From the NCBI GenBank assembly GCA_900128585.1, contig LT642276.1, forward strand, positions 1 through 26,223: 26,223 nt of DNA, in the 5' to 3' direction. Made by a program: the position numbers and the translations under genes. Shown here piece by piece: positions 9,801-19,382 of the stretch. Within the stretch, counting starts at the first letter, position 1; each line of letters opens with the position of its first letter. The stretch comes from Stramenopiles sp. TOSAG23-3. Lineage: Eukaryota; Sar. Below the pieces are notes generated by a model. That model was not told the DNA's origin and made no database searches. It saw nothing but the letters and a program-made list of their open reading frames with translations.

Positions 9801-10347
9801 GGCAATTGGAAATAACCAAGGCTTAGAAAACCTACCCGTGACTTTGGCTACCCTTGAAGAATGGAGAAGGACAAAGCCCCCACCACTGAAAGAAGAGTTG
9901 CCGTATGACGAATGGTTAAAGATCACATTGGGCAACGTGAAGGAATTACGACATTCTCGGCGCGAGGAAATTTCCCAAGGGGAAGCACACAAGCTGGTAC
10001 GGAACCGGCGCGCGTTCGAAAAGTTGGTCGACTTTTCGAGAAGAGATAATCGGACGAATCCACCACTTTTAAGACCACTAAGACTACAAACGTTGTTTAA
10101 CGGTGGTGCTCCTACCAACACCAGAAACGATGGGGAAGGCAGACCGGATGGGTGGATCCCAGAAGATGAAGACGAGCTTAAAGGGGTTATCGGGTGGACC
10201 CCAGGATACCCAACTGTCCTACCGTCAGACCTTAACAAGACTCTGTTGTTTCAACCAAAGGAAGAGCCTTCTGAAGAGGCAAGCGAGGAGTTGGCGGAGG
10301 CTGACGCGGAGGAGGAAAACGGAAACCAGGAAATGGTGTCCTCGTAA
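6889..10347 (+). CDS. Multidomain SH3 / WW-like / leucine-rich-repeat protein
   Basis: The open frame extends up to 6781, but only from a GTG; the first in-frame ATG is 6889, giving 1152 residues. The acidic N-terminus leads into 17 consecutive lysines (6958-7008). Next come WW-like modules near residues 50-80 and 173-200, an SH3-like domain at about 225-268 (EDWWNGR, then GNFPVDLV), and three more WW or WW-like modules at about 320-348, 371-401 and 407-434. The fourth, with YWYETETKETTWVSP, is the best. A charged helical stretch follows. At about 687 it enters about ten plant-type LRRs (GTLPEAI, GIIPSAV) to about residue 980, opened by an LRR-cap-like WYGTVCKNGHVVGVNL. The tail is acidic. 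There is no signal peptide or membrane span, so it is likely a cytosolic or nuclear scaffold. It converges on the calpain-like gene, which also carries a WW domain. Confidence 0.85.
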   Translation: MSDDEEEPEVNSDDFSDHSDDPVKKKKKKKKKKKKKKKKKRDEKPQPIMWVEYVDENDEEQLLRWKHKETEEIIDVCPKQLLHRYWVEAKDEPEAVARQEEDKKLVRKIEIEIKRLKESIAYNKKKIDFSIQHGVEDNLPDLVGKKRALIAEKERQVRERNDKIFKIKSDEANREQTWRNTQTEETTHDCPEKIIYKYWIEGLDEEGEFCRALENFPGDNPDEDLSFKKGQWIELIDTSDEDWWNGRRWDEGHATKETGNFPVDLVEKRKRPQWTNGFLNKTVYQIPASYSRFLEGKLAKEAAMKKAGMLAPPGAVGEGKWWSEMEDDEGNPYWYDLEDFATTYEDPFVIPTPPASPRLAPLGPDQPEQLKYVQITMLEDGSRYWYETETKETTWVSPYDPRDPPERWHNNFANGDFYWVDYENVRTSMEKPQDLQDWEDKLERNRVCLELMWGDDAERGKLERYPSREDYLVDMVERNVHCKDAIKQMLDQTEVVQKALRAYEVVSVVADLVRRVECIAIIDSMAIKLEEQAEVQRMAALQQAGDDDPNDRDLEPEWLDLYTIPQSVPYVEKFALRDWYERCSGPLWIVDNGWREFNISFQKKMKVENRYKIGVAKLEEKDSDRFNDIEDRVRAKKISATQARWQHEERQKKLEDGRETLKTARAQERQNPELVPHKFYSISDVATWYGTVCKNGHVVGVNLNKNDVEGKIPKNIMKLSHLVSLCLNRNRLVGTLPEAILELHSLKTLDLNGNQFTGIIPSAVSQLTNLQFLYLQKNNFYGPIANLCTLTAVKVLNISENNFGTTSGFPPVISKLKRLEKLDVSHNNLVGFFHEKLCRLTRLKELRIDGNDITGVLPDTICKLVDLQVLAVDHNRMYGIVPEKIKKMKTLERLWLGSNKFSGTIPEWLPKLKKLTTLDLHDNNFSGYMLPTLAQLTKLEILRLDFNYFEGNVPRSYARLVKLVEFDVGNGAIGNNQGLENLPVTLATLEEWRRTKPPPLKEELPYDEWLKITLGNVKELRHSRREEISQGEAHKLVRNRRAFEKLVDFSRRDNRTNPPLLRPLRLQTLFNGGAPTNTRNDGEGRPDGWIPEDEDELKGVIGWTPGYPTVLPSDLNKTLLFQPKEEPSEEASEELAEADAEEENGNQEMVSS

Positions 10348-10355
10348 ATACTAAT

Positions 10356-10601
10356 CAAGAAAATTGGCTGTTATTTAATACATATGATTTTTACATTTAA
10401 GAAAGCAGTTCAAGTTAAAATTGTAAGAATTCTTATTATACGATAAAATGAAGACTAAAAAACACAAAATTGGCTGTTATTTAAGTTCAGTTCGCAGAAC
10501 GTTAATTTTAATTCCAATTTTCTTGTTTTTTTATTGAAGTAATTAAAATTTAGACTAAATAGTCGTCTAACAGCCAATTTTTTGTTTTTAAAATGAAGAC
10601 T
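10356..10601. repeat. Compound inverted-repeat element between convergent genes (family copy 2) with 12 bp flanking duplication
   Basis: The AAAATTGGCTGTTATTTAA arm occurs twice (10360-10378 and 10466-10484), and opposite-facing arms lie at 10514-10525 (CCAATTTTCTTG, truncated) and 10567-10589 (TAACAGCCAATTTTTTG). The pair 10457-10481 / 10567-10589 makes a TIR-like structure of 133 bp. It is flanked immediately on both sides by AAAATGAAGACT (10445-10456 and 10590-10601), like a target-site duplication; the right copy touches the stop codon of the calpain-like gene. The interior shares TTCGCAG and TTAATTTTAATT with the copy at 1641-1747. The 10356 arm best matches the 10514 arm, so two overlapping or rearranged copies are likely. 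Together they occupy nearly all the spacer between the two stops. Confidence 0.8.
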
Positions 10602-13600
10602 TAACGTTTTCCACCCTTTGCCCGGGCCTTCACATCTTCACGGTTTTTTTGATGTTCTACTTCTTGTTCCAGGGCCCGGATTTGGCGCTTCTCCATATAT
10701 CCTTCTGGCATGTCAAACGTTGATACGCCAGTTTCCTTGTTGTAATAGTATGTGTTGCCACTTGGGTCTGTCTTTGATTTCCACTTCAAACGCAGATCTT
10801 TCCCTATCCTTAGTCTTCGGACATTATCAGGCTCTTTCAAAGACTCTTCGACGTGTTGCTCCTCCGCAAGCAACCGTTCTTCCTCTAGTTCTTCTTCGGT
10901 CTTTTCTTTTACCCACTCGGTGTTTTCCTTTAGTTTTGCCATAGCAGATGCATGCGCTTTCGCTGCCAAGCCAGCACCAGCCTTTCCAACAACACTGAAA
11001 CCACTTTTTGCAACTTCCAGCATTTTGTCTTTGCGGGTCTTTTCAGGACCGTCCAACCCATTCTTTTTCCACTCAGGGGGCCACATTTGATTGCACTCTA
11101 CGGCATAGCTGGAGTGAATCTTTACGGTAAACGGACCCTCGTCCTTATCTTTGTACGCTGCACAAAGTATTGTGTAGTGCCCCGGGTCCAAAGTACAGTA
11201 GACCGTTTGCTCCCTGTGATCATTGGGATCACCTGTGTGGGCAACGATATACTCCATTGGCAAAGAAAACACGCGTACGCTTTTATCCATCATCCTGCCA
11301 TTTTCATCTGGGGGCCTCACGATATATAGGGCACATTCAATAGTTTCACCGACGGCCATGCCATCGTCTGTTTGGGAAAGGGTGATACACAAGTCTGTCG
11401 GGCGAGGTACAAACAAAGCCCATTGAGGATTGTTTTCGACCTTACATTCTTTGTTGTGCTTGCTTGGAAGACCGGCGTCAGTCTCTTCTTTTTCCCTCCA
11501 CCAATCAGTGACTTGCTGATATTGCCATTTCTCGGGATCATAATATCTCCCAACATAAAGGGTTTTAAAGTTTGCGCAAAAGTCATCAAATGACATAAAG
11601 AAACAGCCGTCTTCTTCATCGTCGGACCAGCCTAGTTTGGCTTTCATACGTCTATTCCACAGTGGCGAGTCATCTCCCCAGTCCCCCTTCCATTCTCCAT
11701 GGTCCCCAGGTGGGTTCCGTAGCTGCAGCAACCTGAGACCATCAAACTCCAAAACTCTCAGGACAACGTAGCAAGCACCAAACACAAGACCCGAGTCTAG
11801 CACTTCCCGGTCGGCAGCATCGCCGCTCACTGTGCTTGCCCCCAAGAGGTATCTATTGAGTTTGTACCGCATTAATTTTGTCCAAAACAACTGCTTATTG
11901 CTACCGCGAGAAGATTGAGTTATTGAAATTGCTTCCGACTCCCCACCTGTTAAATCTTGCAGCGCAAAGTGAACAAAGCCCGTTTCCAGTGCTGCATACG
12001 TTCCGTAGTACTTTGCCATAGCCTTTTCTAATACGGCGACCCAGATCTCTTCCATGTCGGTTGAATGCGCAAAAGCAGCCCCCCCTGATTTGGAATCCTT
12101 GTACTTATCCTCGAGCACAGGAAAATAATCATCTACTATAACTGCCTCCCATTGACCATTTTTGAAAAGACGAACTGCGTATGCACCATTCTGGGTCGTT
12201 TTGGTCCCATCTTCGTGAACCATAAAAATATTTTTCAAGAGTGGGTCGACATCATCATCCCCCATTCCACCGGATGCCGCCAAGATTTGTATGGCGCTTA
12301 GGAGCCACCCGTTGTGTAAAATCCCTTGGTGAACATCCTCCGGATCTGTTCCTCCCTCGAACAGTTTGGCATCGGCGTTTATGCCCGCCGCCGCTCGCCA
12401 CCCTTTAATGTAGCTGCGGCCCTCAAAATAGCCAATAGAGTCGTCCGTCTGAGGAAATTCAGGATCAACCCATTGCCTGGTTCGACCGTACAATCCCTGA
12501 ATAAGCCTGCCCCGTTTTCCTTCGGATATCTCCTGAAGCATTTCTCGTGCATTAAGAACATCCTCAGGAACCCCTTCTGGATTTTCTACGCCGGCCTGCA
12601 TCCTTGCAACCCGCCGCCGCTGAAATTCTTCCAGCCTTTGTTGCCCCTTCCCCCAATCATAGTGTTCTCGCAGTCTTTGGGCAGCTTCCTCTTCTTCCGC
12701 ATGGGCGTGGTCCTCCATATCTTTGATCAAATCCCTATTTTCCAGCTCAGCTGTGAATCGTTCTTTCAACTGCATAAAACGCTCGTTTTGTTCTGGGGTC
12801 AGCCGCACAAGCCAATTGGCAACTAGCCCAACATCTATCGTAGCAAAACTGTTCGACCGGAAAATGTCAGGCGGTGGCTTGACACCATTGGCCAATAATT
12901 TAAACCTGTTTTCGCGCAAGAACATCTGAAACAGAGTACTTTCTTTCTCTATTCGCGAGTTTGCAGCAACAACGACGAGCAATTGGAAATGTATCAGCAT
13001 TCTTATTTCTTCTTCGTATTCTTTGTTCAACTGCATGTCCAGTTCTTGCATCTGCCCAAACATTTTTATGTGATCTCTCAACGGACCCAATTGCTCTTCC
13101 ACCTTTGGGACCAGCTCGTCCGTTTCCTGTTCTTCAATCACTTCTTCTTCCTCTTCCTCCTCCTCTTCACTCTCTTCATCACTATCTTCTTCGCCATCTT
13201 CGCTCTTCTTTTTCTTTGCTTTCTTCTTCGGCTTTTTGTATTTATCTTTCGCCCGTTTTTTCTTCGGACTTCTGGTACAAAACAGTTTATGTATCTTACC
13301 GAGGCAACAGAATAATCCTAACGGCCCAGAACCGGTCCGAAAACAGTCTTGAAACGCCGACATATCATCAAAGAGGGCATCAAATCGCCGCTTGCCGGCA
13401 AAATAGTCATCATAGTTTTCATACCCCATTGCAAGGACCAAACCATCAAGGCTTTCGGCGGCTTTGAGGGCCTGTGAGCGTCCCGGCTCTTCTATGCTAG
13501 TTTCTTCGGCCTCCTGTTTCGCGTATCTGTTAAGCATGCGTTTCTCTTCCCGCTCACGCTGGTCAACTTTTTGCCATTTTCGACTGATTGGGTTTAGCAT

Positions 13601-16600
13601 GGACCGTCTTAATTCAAAATATTTGCAGGCTTCGGAGCCAGAAAATTCCAACAAATTTTGGTCGACGCATTTCGTAGCTTTTCCCATCAGTTGTGGTGTT
13701 AGTGAAACCAGATGCATTGTGACCGCAGCAAAGACTAAAAGCATAATTGACGTAATAGCAACCCCTAGCCCCAGAGGATTCACAAACATTATACAAAATA
13801 TTCCCCATATCAGCGTAAGGGTAAAACCATGGTACATTGTCAGCCCAATGGCTGTTTCTTCGCGGATATTGTTCCTCCCGGGATGGTAGGTGTATATCGG
13901 AAACACGCAGTGCGCCACGTACATCGGGTTTACCGCAGGCCTGGCAAAGTGCCACCCTATTACTTCAGAGAACAAAATTGTCAGAAAGCATATGAAACCT
14001 AAGGACATAAAAAACACCAATTCTGTTGGCGTCCCAAAAAACACGGCAATAGCAAAAGAGAGCACCCCAACCCCCTGCAACGAACTATTTACGTACAACT
14101 TTACTTTTGGGGGTAAATAGTTGTCATTCTTGGACCATATACGAATCAGTAAAAGGCTGACTGAAGCAAGCAACAATAGCATGGTAGATATAATACCGGG
14201 GTATATTCCTATCCAAGCGTAAACAATAAAATTCAAGATGCTAAGCATGAAAAAACTAAATGGCAAAAATCTTCGAACCAGTTTTCCATCGTGCCACTTA
14301 TCGTCCCGCCATTTGTAAATTGTTGCACCAGTAAGCATCAGAATCGGATAGTACACCACTGTGCAAACCGTCGTTAGTGCAGCGTTTGAGTTAGTGTCGA
14401 ACTGCAAAATAGCCGACCAGAAGAAAAAGCCGCCCCCATAGAGGCAGATAATCGCGAAGACCAGAGAGAATATCATGTCCCAAGTCCACTTGAAAATGTT
14501 GAAGTACTTTATGATAGGGTACCAGCTGGACATAGACAAGTAGCACAACCCCCATAGCGCATATCCAGCTACCGCATCTTGGGATGGCAGCGTGACAAGC
14601 ATAATGAAGCCAAGAAGAAATATTGCGAACACGAACAGGAGTAAGTTGGCTACTATTTTGTAATCATTCGGGGCCAGTTTACCTTTAATCAGTGCCTCAA
14701 AACTTAACATATCTCTCGGATCTATTGTCTTTCTATCCACAAGTTGCCATTGGTCTCGAAGCTTCATTCTGCCTTTGCTCATCACGTCAGTCGCTGTGCC
14801 ATGTCTCTGTTGATCAGACTTCTCTTGACCTGAAGGCGAATTCATGTTGGCAGAAAAGCCGCCTCGCATGGGCAACGAGGGCATTTTGATGCTCCCGCCG
14901 AGTCCACCCAGGAAGCCGTCGTTTCCACCATCATCCGTTTTCTGGAGGGGTGGGAGAGCAAACCCAGTAAAAGCGGAGCTTTTCCCTTCCAAATCGTCCT
15001 TGTCTTCCTCTTCATCACCCGATTCTGCATCCGGATCTATTTCCACTCGCCTTTCGGGATCTGTGAGGGAGGGCAAGAACTCATAATCGTTTTCTTTCCA
15101 CACACTAAGCAGATTTATTCCCAAGACTATAATGATTGGCATGAATAGGGTAAGCTCCAAAAACAGCTGCGACGACGTTAGGGCAAACATCAATATTCCT
15201 AGCATTTGCAACCAAAAGTACGAGGCCGCCGCCAAACATTCCGGTACTTTAAGGGCTTGATTAAAGAAGTACAAGTCGGAGACAAACAACCCCTGGTTTC
15301 GCAAGTTGTACGCTCTTGTCGTGGTAATGACAAGGGCGTACTCGACTACAACGAAAAATGCCAGCAGTCCGAATACCCAAACAGGCCAAGCTTGCGTGAG
15401 AATAAGCAATTTTGGCATTTGGTCTTCTGGGATTAGAAAGATCGAGGCAATCAGCAAAATAAGAAACTCAAAAGACAGTATCCCCAGAACAAACTCGGGT
15501 GATGCCGCAAGGTCTAAGTTCTTTTCTTTGTCCACCCGACCAAAAAACGCAATTGCCCCGATTTCGTACTTTGACATCAATTTCATTCTATAGTTTACTA
15601 TGTCTACGCCCAGTGCTATCCCAAGAATAAAGTACGCGCCAGCGCACCCAACGAGCCAGTACTCTCCGCTAAACACAACCAGCGAAGCGCGAACCAAGAC
15701 CAACAGCAGGACGGTGTAACCAGGGCCCCAATTGCATTTACCTCGAAAGCGTAGCCAAAAGCAAGAGTCTAGAGTCATCACAGTTAGGGATATACCAAAA
15801 CTTTGATCCGCAAACCTTTTCTGTCCAATGGTTTGCATGATTGTGATATAAATACAAAGCACGAGAACAGCAAGAAAGTACAGGTTTTGGGACTTTTTAA
15901 CTCTCTTGCGTCTTGAGGACACCATTCCCGTAGCTAAGGGATCGGAGTGCGAGAAGGCACCGTTTACCGAATCGATAGTGTAATCTGCACCAAGGTAACT
16001 CGCCATAGTAGGCTCCTTTTCCACCGGTAGGTCGCTAGCCCCCCCGGTCATAGCAGACTTCATGACCCTCAGCTTCAAACCAACCGTGCCAATCTTTTTT
16101 AGCTTATCCTTGGCGCGGGACAACTTTTTATTTTTTGATGCAATAGCAGCCATGCTTTTAAAAGATTTTGCAAGCTCTGCATCGTTCAAAAATGTAATTG
16201 CCATCATTGGTAGCATGTTAATGGTTAAAGTCACACAGGTGACCGAAAATGTATCCACTGGCATGCCTTTTATGAGGTATGCAGGGTCGATAATGGGGGA
16301 AATCACTAAATATACCAGCAACATTAAGAACGAGAGTTGGAACATGAACAGAACGTCCTTTGACAGGCGCCAGCCGAGTATATCCCACTTGTGTGTGGCA
16401 ATCCACATGATAAAACATGGGTAGCCCACGAAGATCAGCGCAAAGCCCACCGCTGGCGGCTGCACGCGAGACGCACATACGGCACCGAAGCAGAACAAAA
16501 TCAAGAACGGGACGCTGATTATGATGTACACAATTCGGGTGGCGTAATACAAGTTTCGCCTGAACGAAGTGTTTTTGGGATCATCAATTGGCCCATCTCC

Positions 16601-18150
16601 GTCGACAGTAAATGACAGGAAAAGGCCTTGCAACAAATTGGGTTTTTTACCTTCAGGTGTTTTCATGGCTTCCAAAAGAAAACACTCGATTCGATCTAGC
16701 CGAAATTGCATTTTTATCAGAAAGTTTGCGACCAACCAAGCGTAAAAAAAATTGGCAAAACCGTATTCCATTAGCAATTGAAAAAATGTCTCACGATCAA
16801 ATTCTTTCGACAGATCTCTCACGACATCTCCTGGGTACGAAATGGGCACCGTGACAACAATGTAGTGAACTTCCTACCTCCGAAATCCATGCGGTACGGA
16901 AATTTAATGGGGTTCACGGCGGTTGGGTCTATCTTTAGTATCTTCCTAAACCCATATCGTTTTGCCTGAGGCCCATTTATGTTCATTTGAAGCCGTAGTC
17001 CTGGGATGTACTCGAACCCATACTCTTCCATCCATTCCAGCGGCCTCACTTTTCCAGGCAAGTGGTTAAACCGATCTTCCGCCTGCCGAAAAACGTAAAT
17101 GGTACATTCCGAATTGATAGTGACGTCCATATACGATCTTAGCGTGTTGCGTACTGCTTTTTGGTTTTTGAACGTTTGCAGTATAACCCCACCTTTCGCA
17201 AGCTTAAACTCTGGGTAATTGTTATCTATGCGAACGCTGTCGTCGAAGTACGGCCTGGAAAACACCCCAAGGACATCCTTGTTGTTTATCATCGCCGTGG
17301 TTCGTGATTTGGCAGGCTCTGACCCCCCGGCATTAGTATCAAAATTCATTAATATGTCATTGATTTTGATATCCAAAGGTAACAAATCCATCCTTATGTG
17401 CAAGCAGATGGCGTCCGCACCATCGCAGTAGTCTGCCGGCTGCTCTGGAACAAGCGGCACCCACGCTGCTTCGGAGCATTTAGGGGTTCGCTTGATAAAC
17501 GTCTGAGCTTGAACGTTGGCGGCTTTGGTGTCTTGCCCTGAGCAAGCAAACACGTAGTCAGTAACGTTTGCGATCAAATCATCTTCCCACTCAAGGCCAG
17601 TGTCTTCGTCAAACACCTCTATTTGCACCTCTAGGCCACTCTGCTGCCAGCCAAAGGACAGTGGAAACCCTTCTCCCGGCCACGTTGGGTTCAAAGAGTT
17701 TGCGACCCCTGCACTAGTTCTGGTAGTACCGTTGATCGTGACCCGGACAAGCGGATCAGTCACCTCTGATAGAGGCAACATGTCTAAGTTTGGGAGGTTT
17801 TTAGCCCCTACTATGTATAAAGTGAGATTGCCACCTCTGAATTCTGAAGCCCTATCTATAGTACCTTTGCAGCTGCCGCCAGAGCACGAGTGGACAGATT
17901 TTGGTATTGGTTGTTTGCAGCCTTCGCCTTTGAACCCGACGGGAAGCCCGTCCCCAAATTCAGTAGCCGCGTTTGCCTCTGTTGAACAGAAACATGCGCC
18001 TACCAAAGCACTTTGTGAGGCGAGCTTGCATTTCCCTTGCGATGGGTAGAAGGGAGAACACTCGACATCCTCGCGGCACGTTTGTGAGTCGACGCTCACG
18101 CACGCGAAGACGGACAAGACCAGAAAAAGTCCTAAAGCTGACGACCTCAT
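10601..18150 (-). CDS. Transmembrane calpain-like protein (DEK1/TML-calpain type), probable pseudoprotease; one 47 nt intron
   Basis: The CDS is join(18150-16878, 16830-10601), 2500 residues. The two halves lie in different frames; removing the intron at 16831-16877 fuses them, and the downstream half has no ATG of its own for 27 codons. Order: signal peptide (1-22), Cys-rich segment (about 25-90), lumenal C2 domain (about 105-205, FDEDTGLEWEDDL), unrecognised lumenal region, about 20 membrane spans (440-1472), a basic then acidic linker (about 1612-1662), helical region, calpain protease core (about 1888-2188), calpain domain III-like region (about 2228-2341), and a WW domain (about 2438-2466). 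This order resembles plant DEK1, which is plasma-membrane and controls development. The active-site Cys is Gly1932 (ILHNGWLLS instead of GDCW) and the His is Ala2110 (GACYVV); Asn2130 remains in LRNPPG. It is therefore probably inactive as a protease and may be a sensor or scaffold. Confidence 0.85.
16831..16877 (-). other. Probable 47 nt spliceosomal intron in the calpain-like gene
   Basis: On the minus strand it starts GTAGGAAG after GGAG and ends TACCCAG before GAGATG. The upstream frame would otherwise stop at 16819. Removing these 47 bases gives in-frame ...DFGGDVVRDLSKEF..., and exon lengths of 1273 and 6230 sum to 7503, exactly 2501 codons including the stop. It is a phase 1 intron. 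The alternative is a programmed or assembly frameshift in the 31-base frame overlap. Confidence 0.75.
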
Positions 18151-19382
18151 TCAAAAGCTACACAAAAGAACGCCGTCCCTAAATCTACTTGAACTTCCAA
18201 CTATTCTATGAGCTTAATCGGACAACAATGGTTAAAGAGACGAGCGCGGCTTTCCTACTTTCTTTCTAAATTATGAACCCCAAACCGTGAACCAAAAAAA
18301 AGCAAGGAACAATCCCTGCCACCACTTTTCCCCCTTTTTTCTTCCCTTTTTTGTTGTGTTTAACACAGGAGCACAGTGCATGTTATTGAAATTCAGCCGC
18401 TCCACAAAAATCATGAAAATAGCAGTTATTATGATCTACACAGCACGGCAATAGAAAGAAGAAAACAATTAATATCAATACTTGCACCAATACTGTGCTG
18501 TACAGAAGCAGTTCTCATACTTTTACTATAAAAATTAACTACGGATGACTGTTAAAATTACAGAACCCAATTTAAATAAATCAAGGGTGGTAACTGGTGG
18601 TATTTATTATAAATTGCTAGAACGACTAAAATAATCCATGATTCGTTGGGAACCTAGCTGTTGGAACCTCATATGTTGTAATAATGTAATATAATATTAG
18701 TCTAGCTATAAATAATAAAATGCCATATTATATTATAATAGACCGACTACTGTATCAATCAATTGACTTCCTGATGAAATACGAGGAGTAGACAACAACA
18801 ATCTAAAAAATATCTGAAGTGAAGTCTGAAGTCTGAAGTAGAGTAAGTGTATTAGTAGGCAGGCGACGAACGGCAAGAAGCAGTGCCAAAACAAAAAGTG
18901 CCAAAGAAGTGGTTCAAAATAACGGTGATTTATCATACTATCAAATTATATTAAACAATACAAAACATAATTAACAAACATGAAATTTATTATTATATAG
19001 GATATATAAATATAATAATATACTATAACTATATATATATAGAAACATCAAATTTTTATTATCCGTTTCGATGGTTGTTGTTGGCGAATAGGTCTTTGTT
19101 GCTGCGGTGGCGACGATGATGATGATGAAAAAAAATAATGATGCCGACCAACTCCCCCACGCGCATTTTTTCCCTTCATTCCATGAAATATTAAAAAAAG
19201 AAGAAGCAATGTATTACATCTATTTCTACAGAGAACGTTGCATTAAACAGAGAATTAAAGGCCGAGACGAAGTAGGATTGTCGACAATAAAGATTTTGAA
19301 CCTTCAATAGGTGCATTCTCATTCCTTAGGAAACGTATATATATATACAGTACACTAACGTTTCCGGTAGGCCACGAACAGA
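18151..19382. other. AT-rich divergent intergenic region
   Basis: This stretch of about 1.2 kb contains both promoters of the calpain-like and TPR/IQ genes. I see CTGAAGT repeats at 18814-18839, AT-rich palindromic DNA around 18675-18740, TA runs near 19020-19045 and 19337-19348, and a cluster of in-phase ATG triplets (GATGATGATGATG) near 19116-19127. The short open frames here are low complexity or lack an ATG, so I call no gene. Confidence 0.65.

Noticed and set aside
10601-18150. Two separate overlapping genes (16819-18150 and 10601-16849)
   Set aside because: The downstream frame has no ATG at its start, the upstream frame ends abruptly before the membrane region, and a GT-AG intron joins them exactly in frame.
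18675-18740. AT-rich palindrome as a specific regulatory hairpin
   Set aside because: The arms match only partly and consist of TA/AT repeats that occur throughout the spacers.
19107-19310. 67-residue reading frame upstream of the TPR/IQ gene
   Set aside because: It begins at GTG followed by an ATG microsatellite, has no domain, and is best seen as leader sequence.
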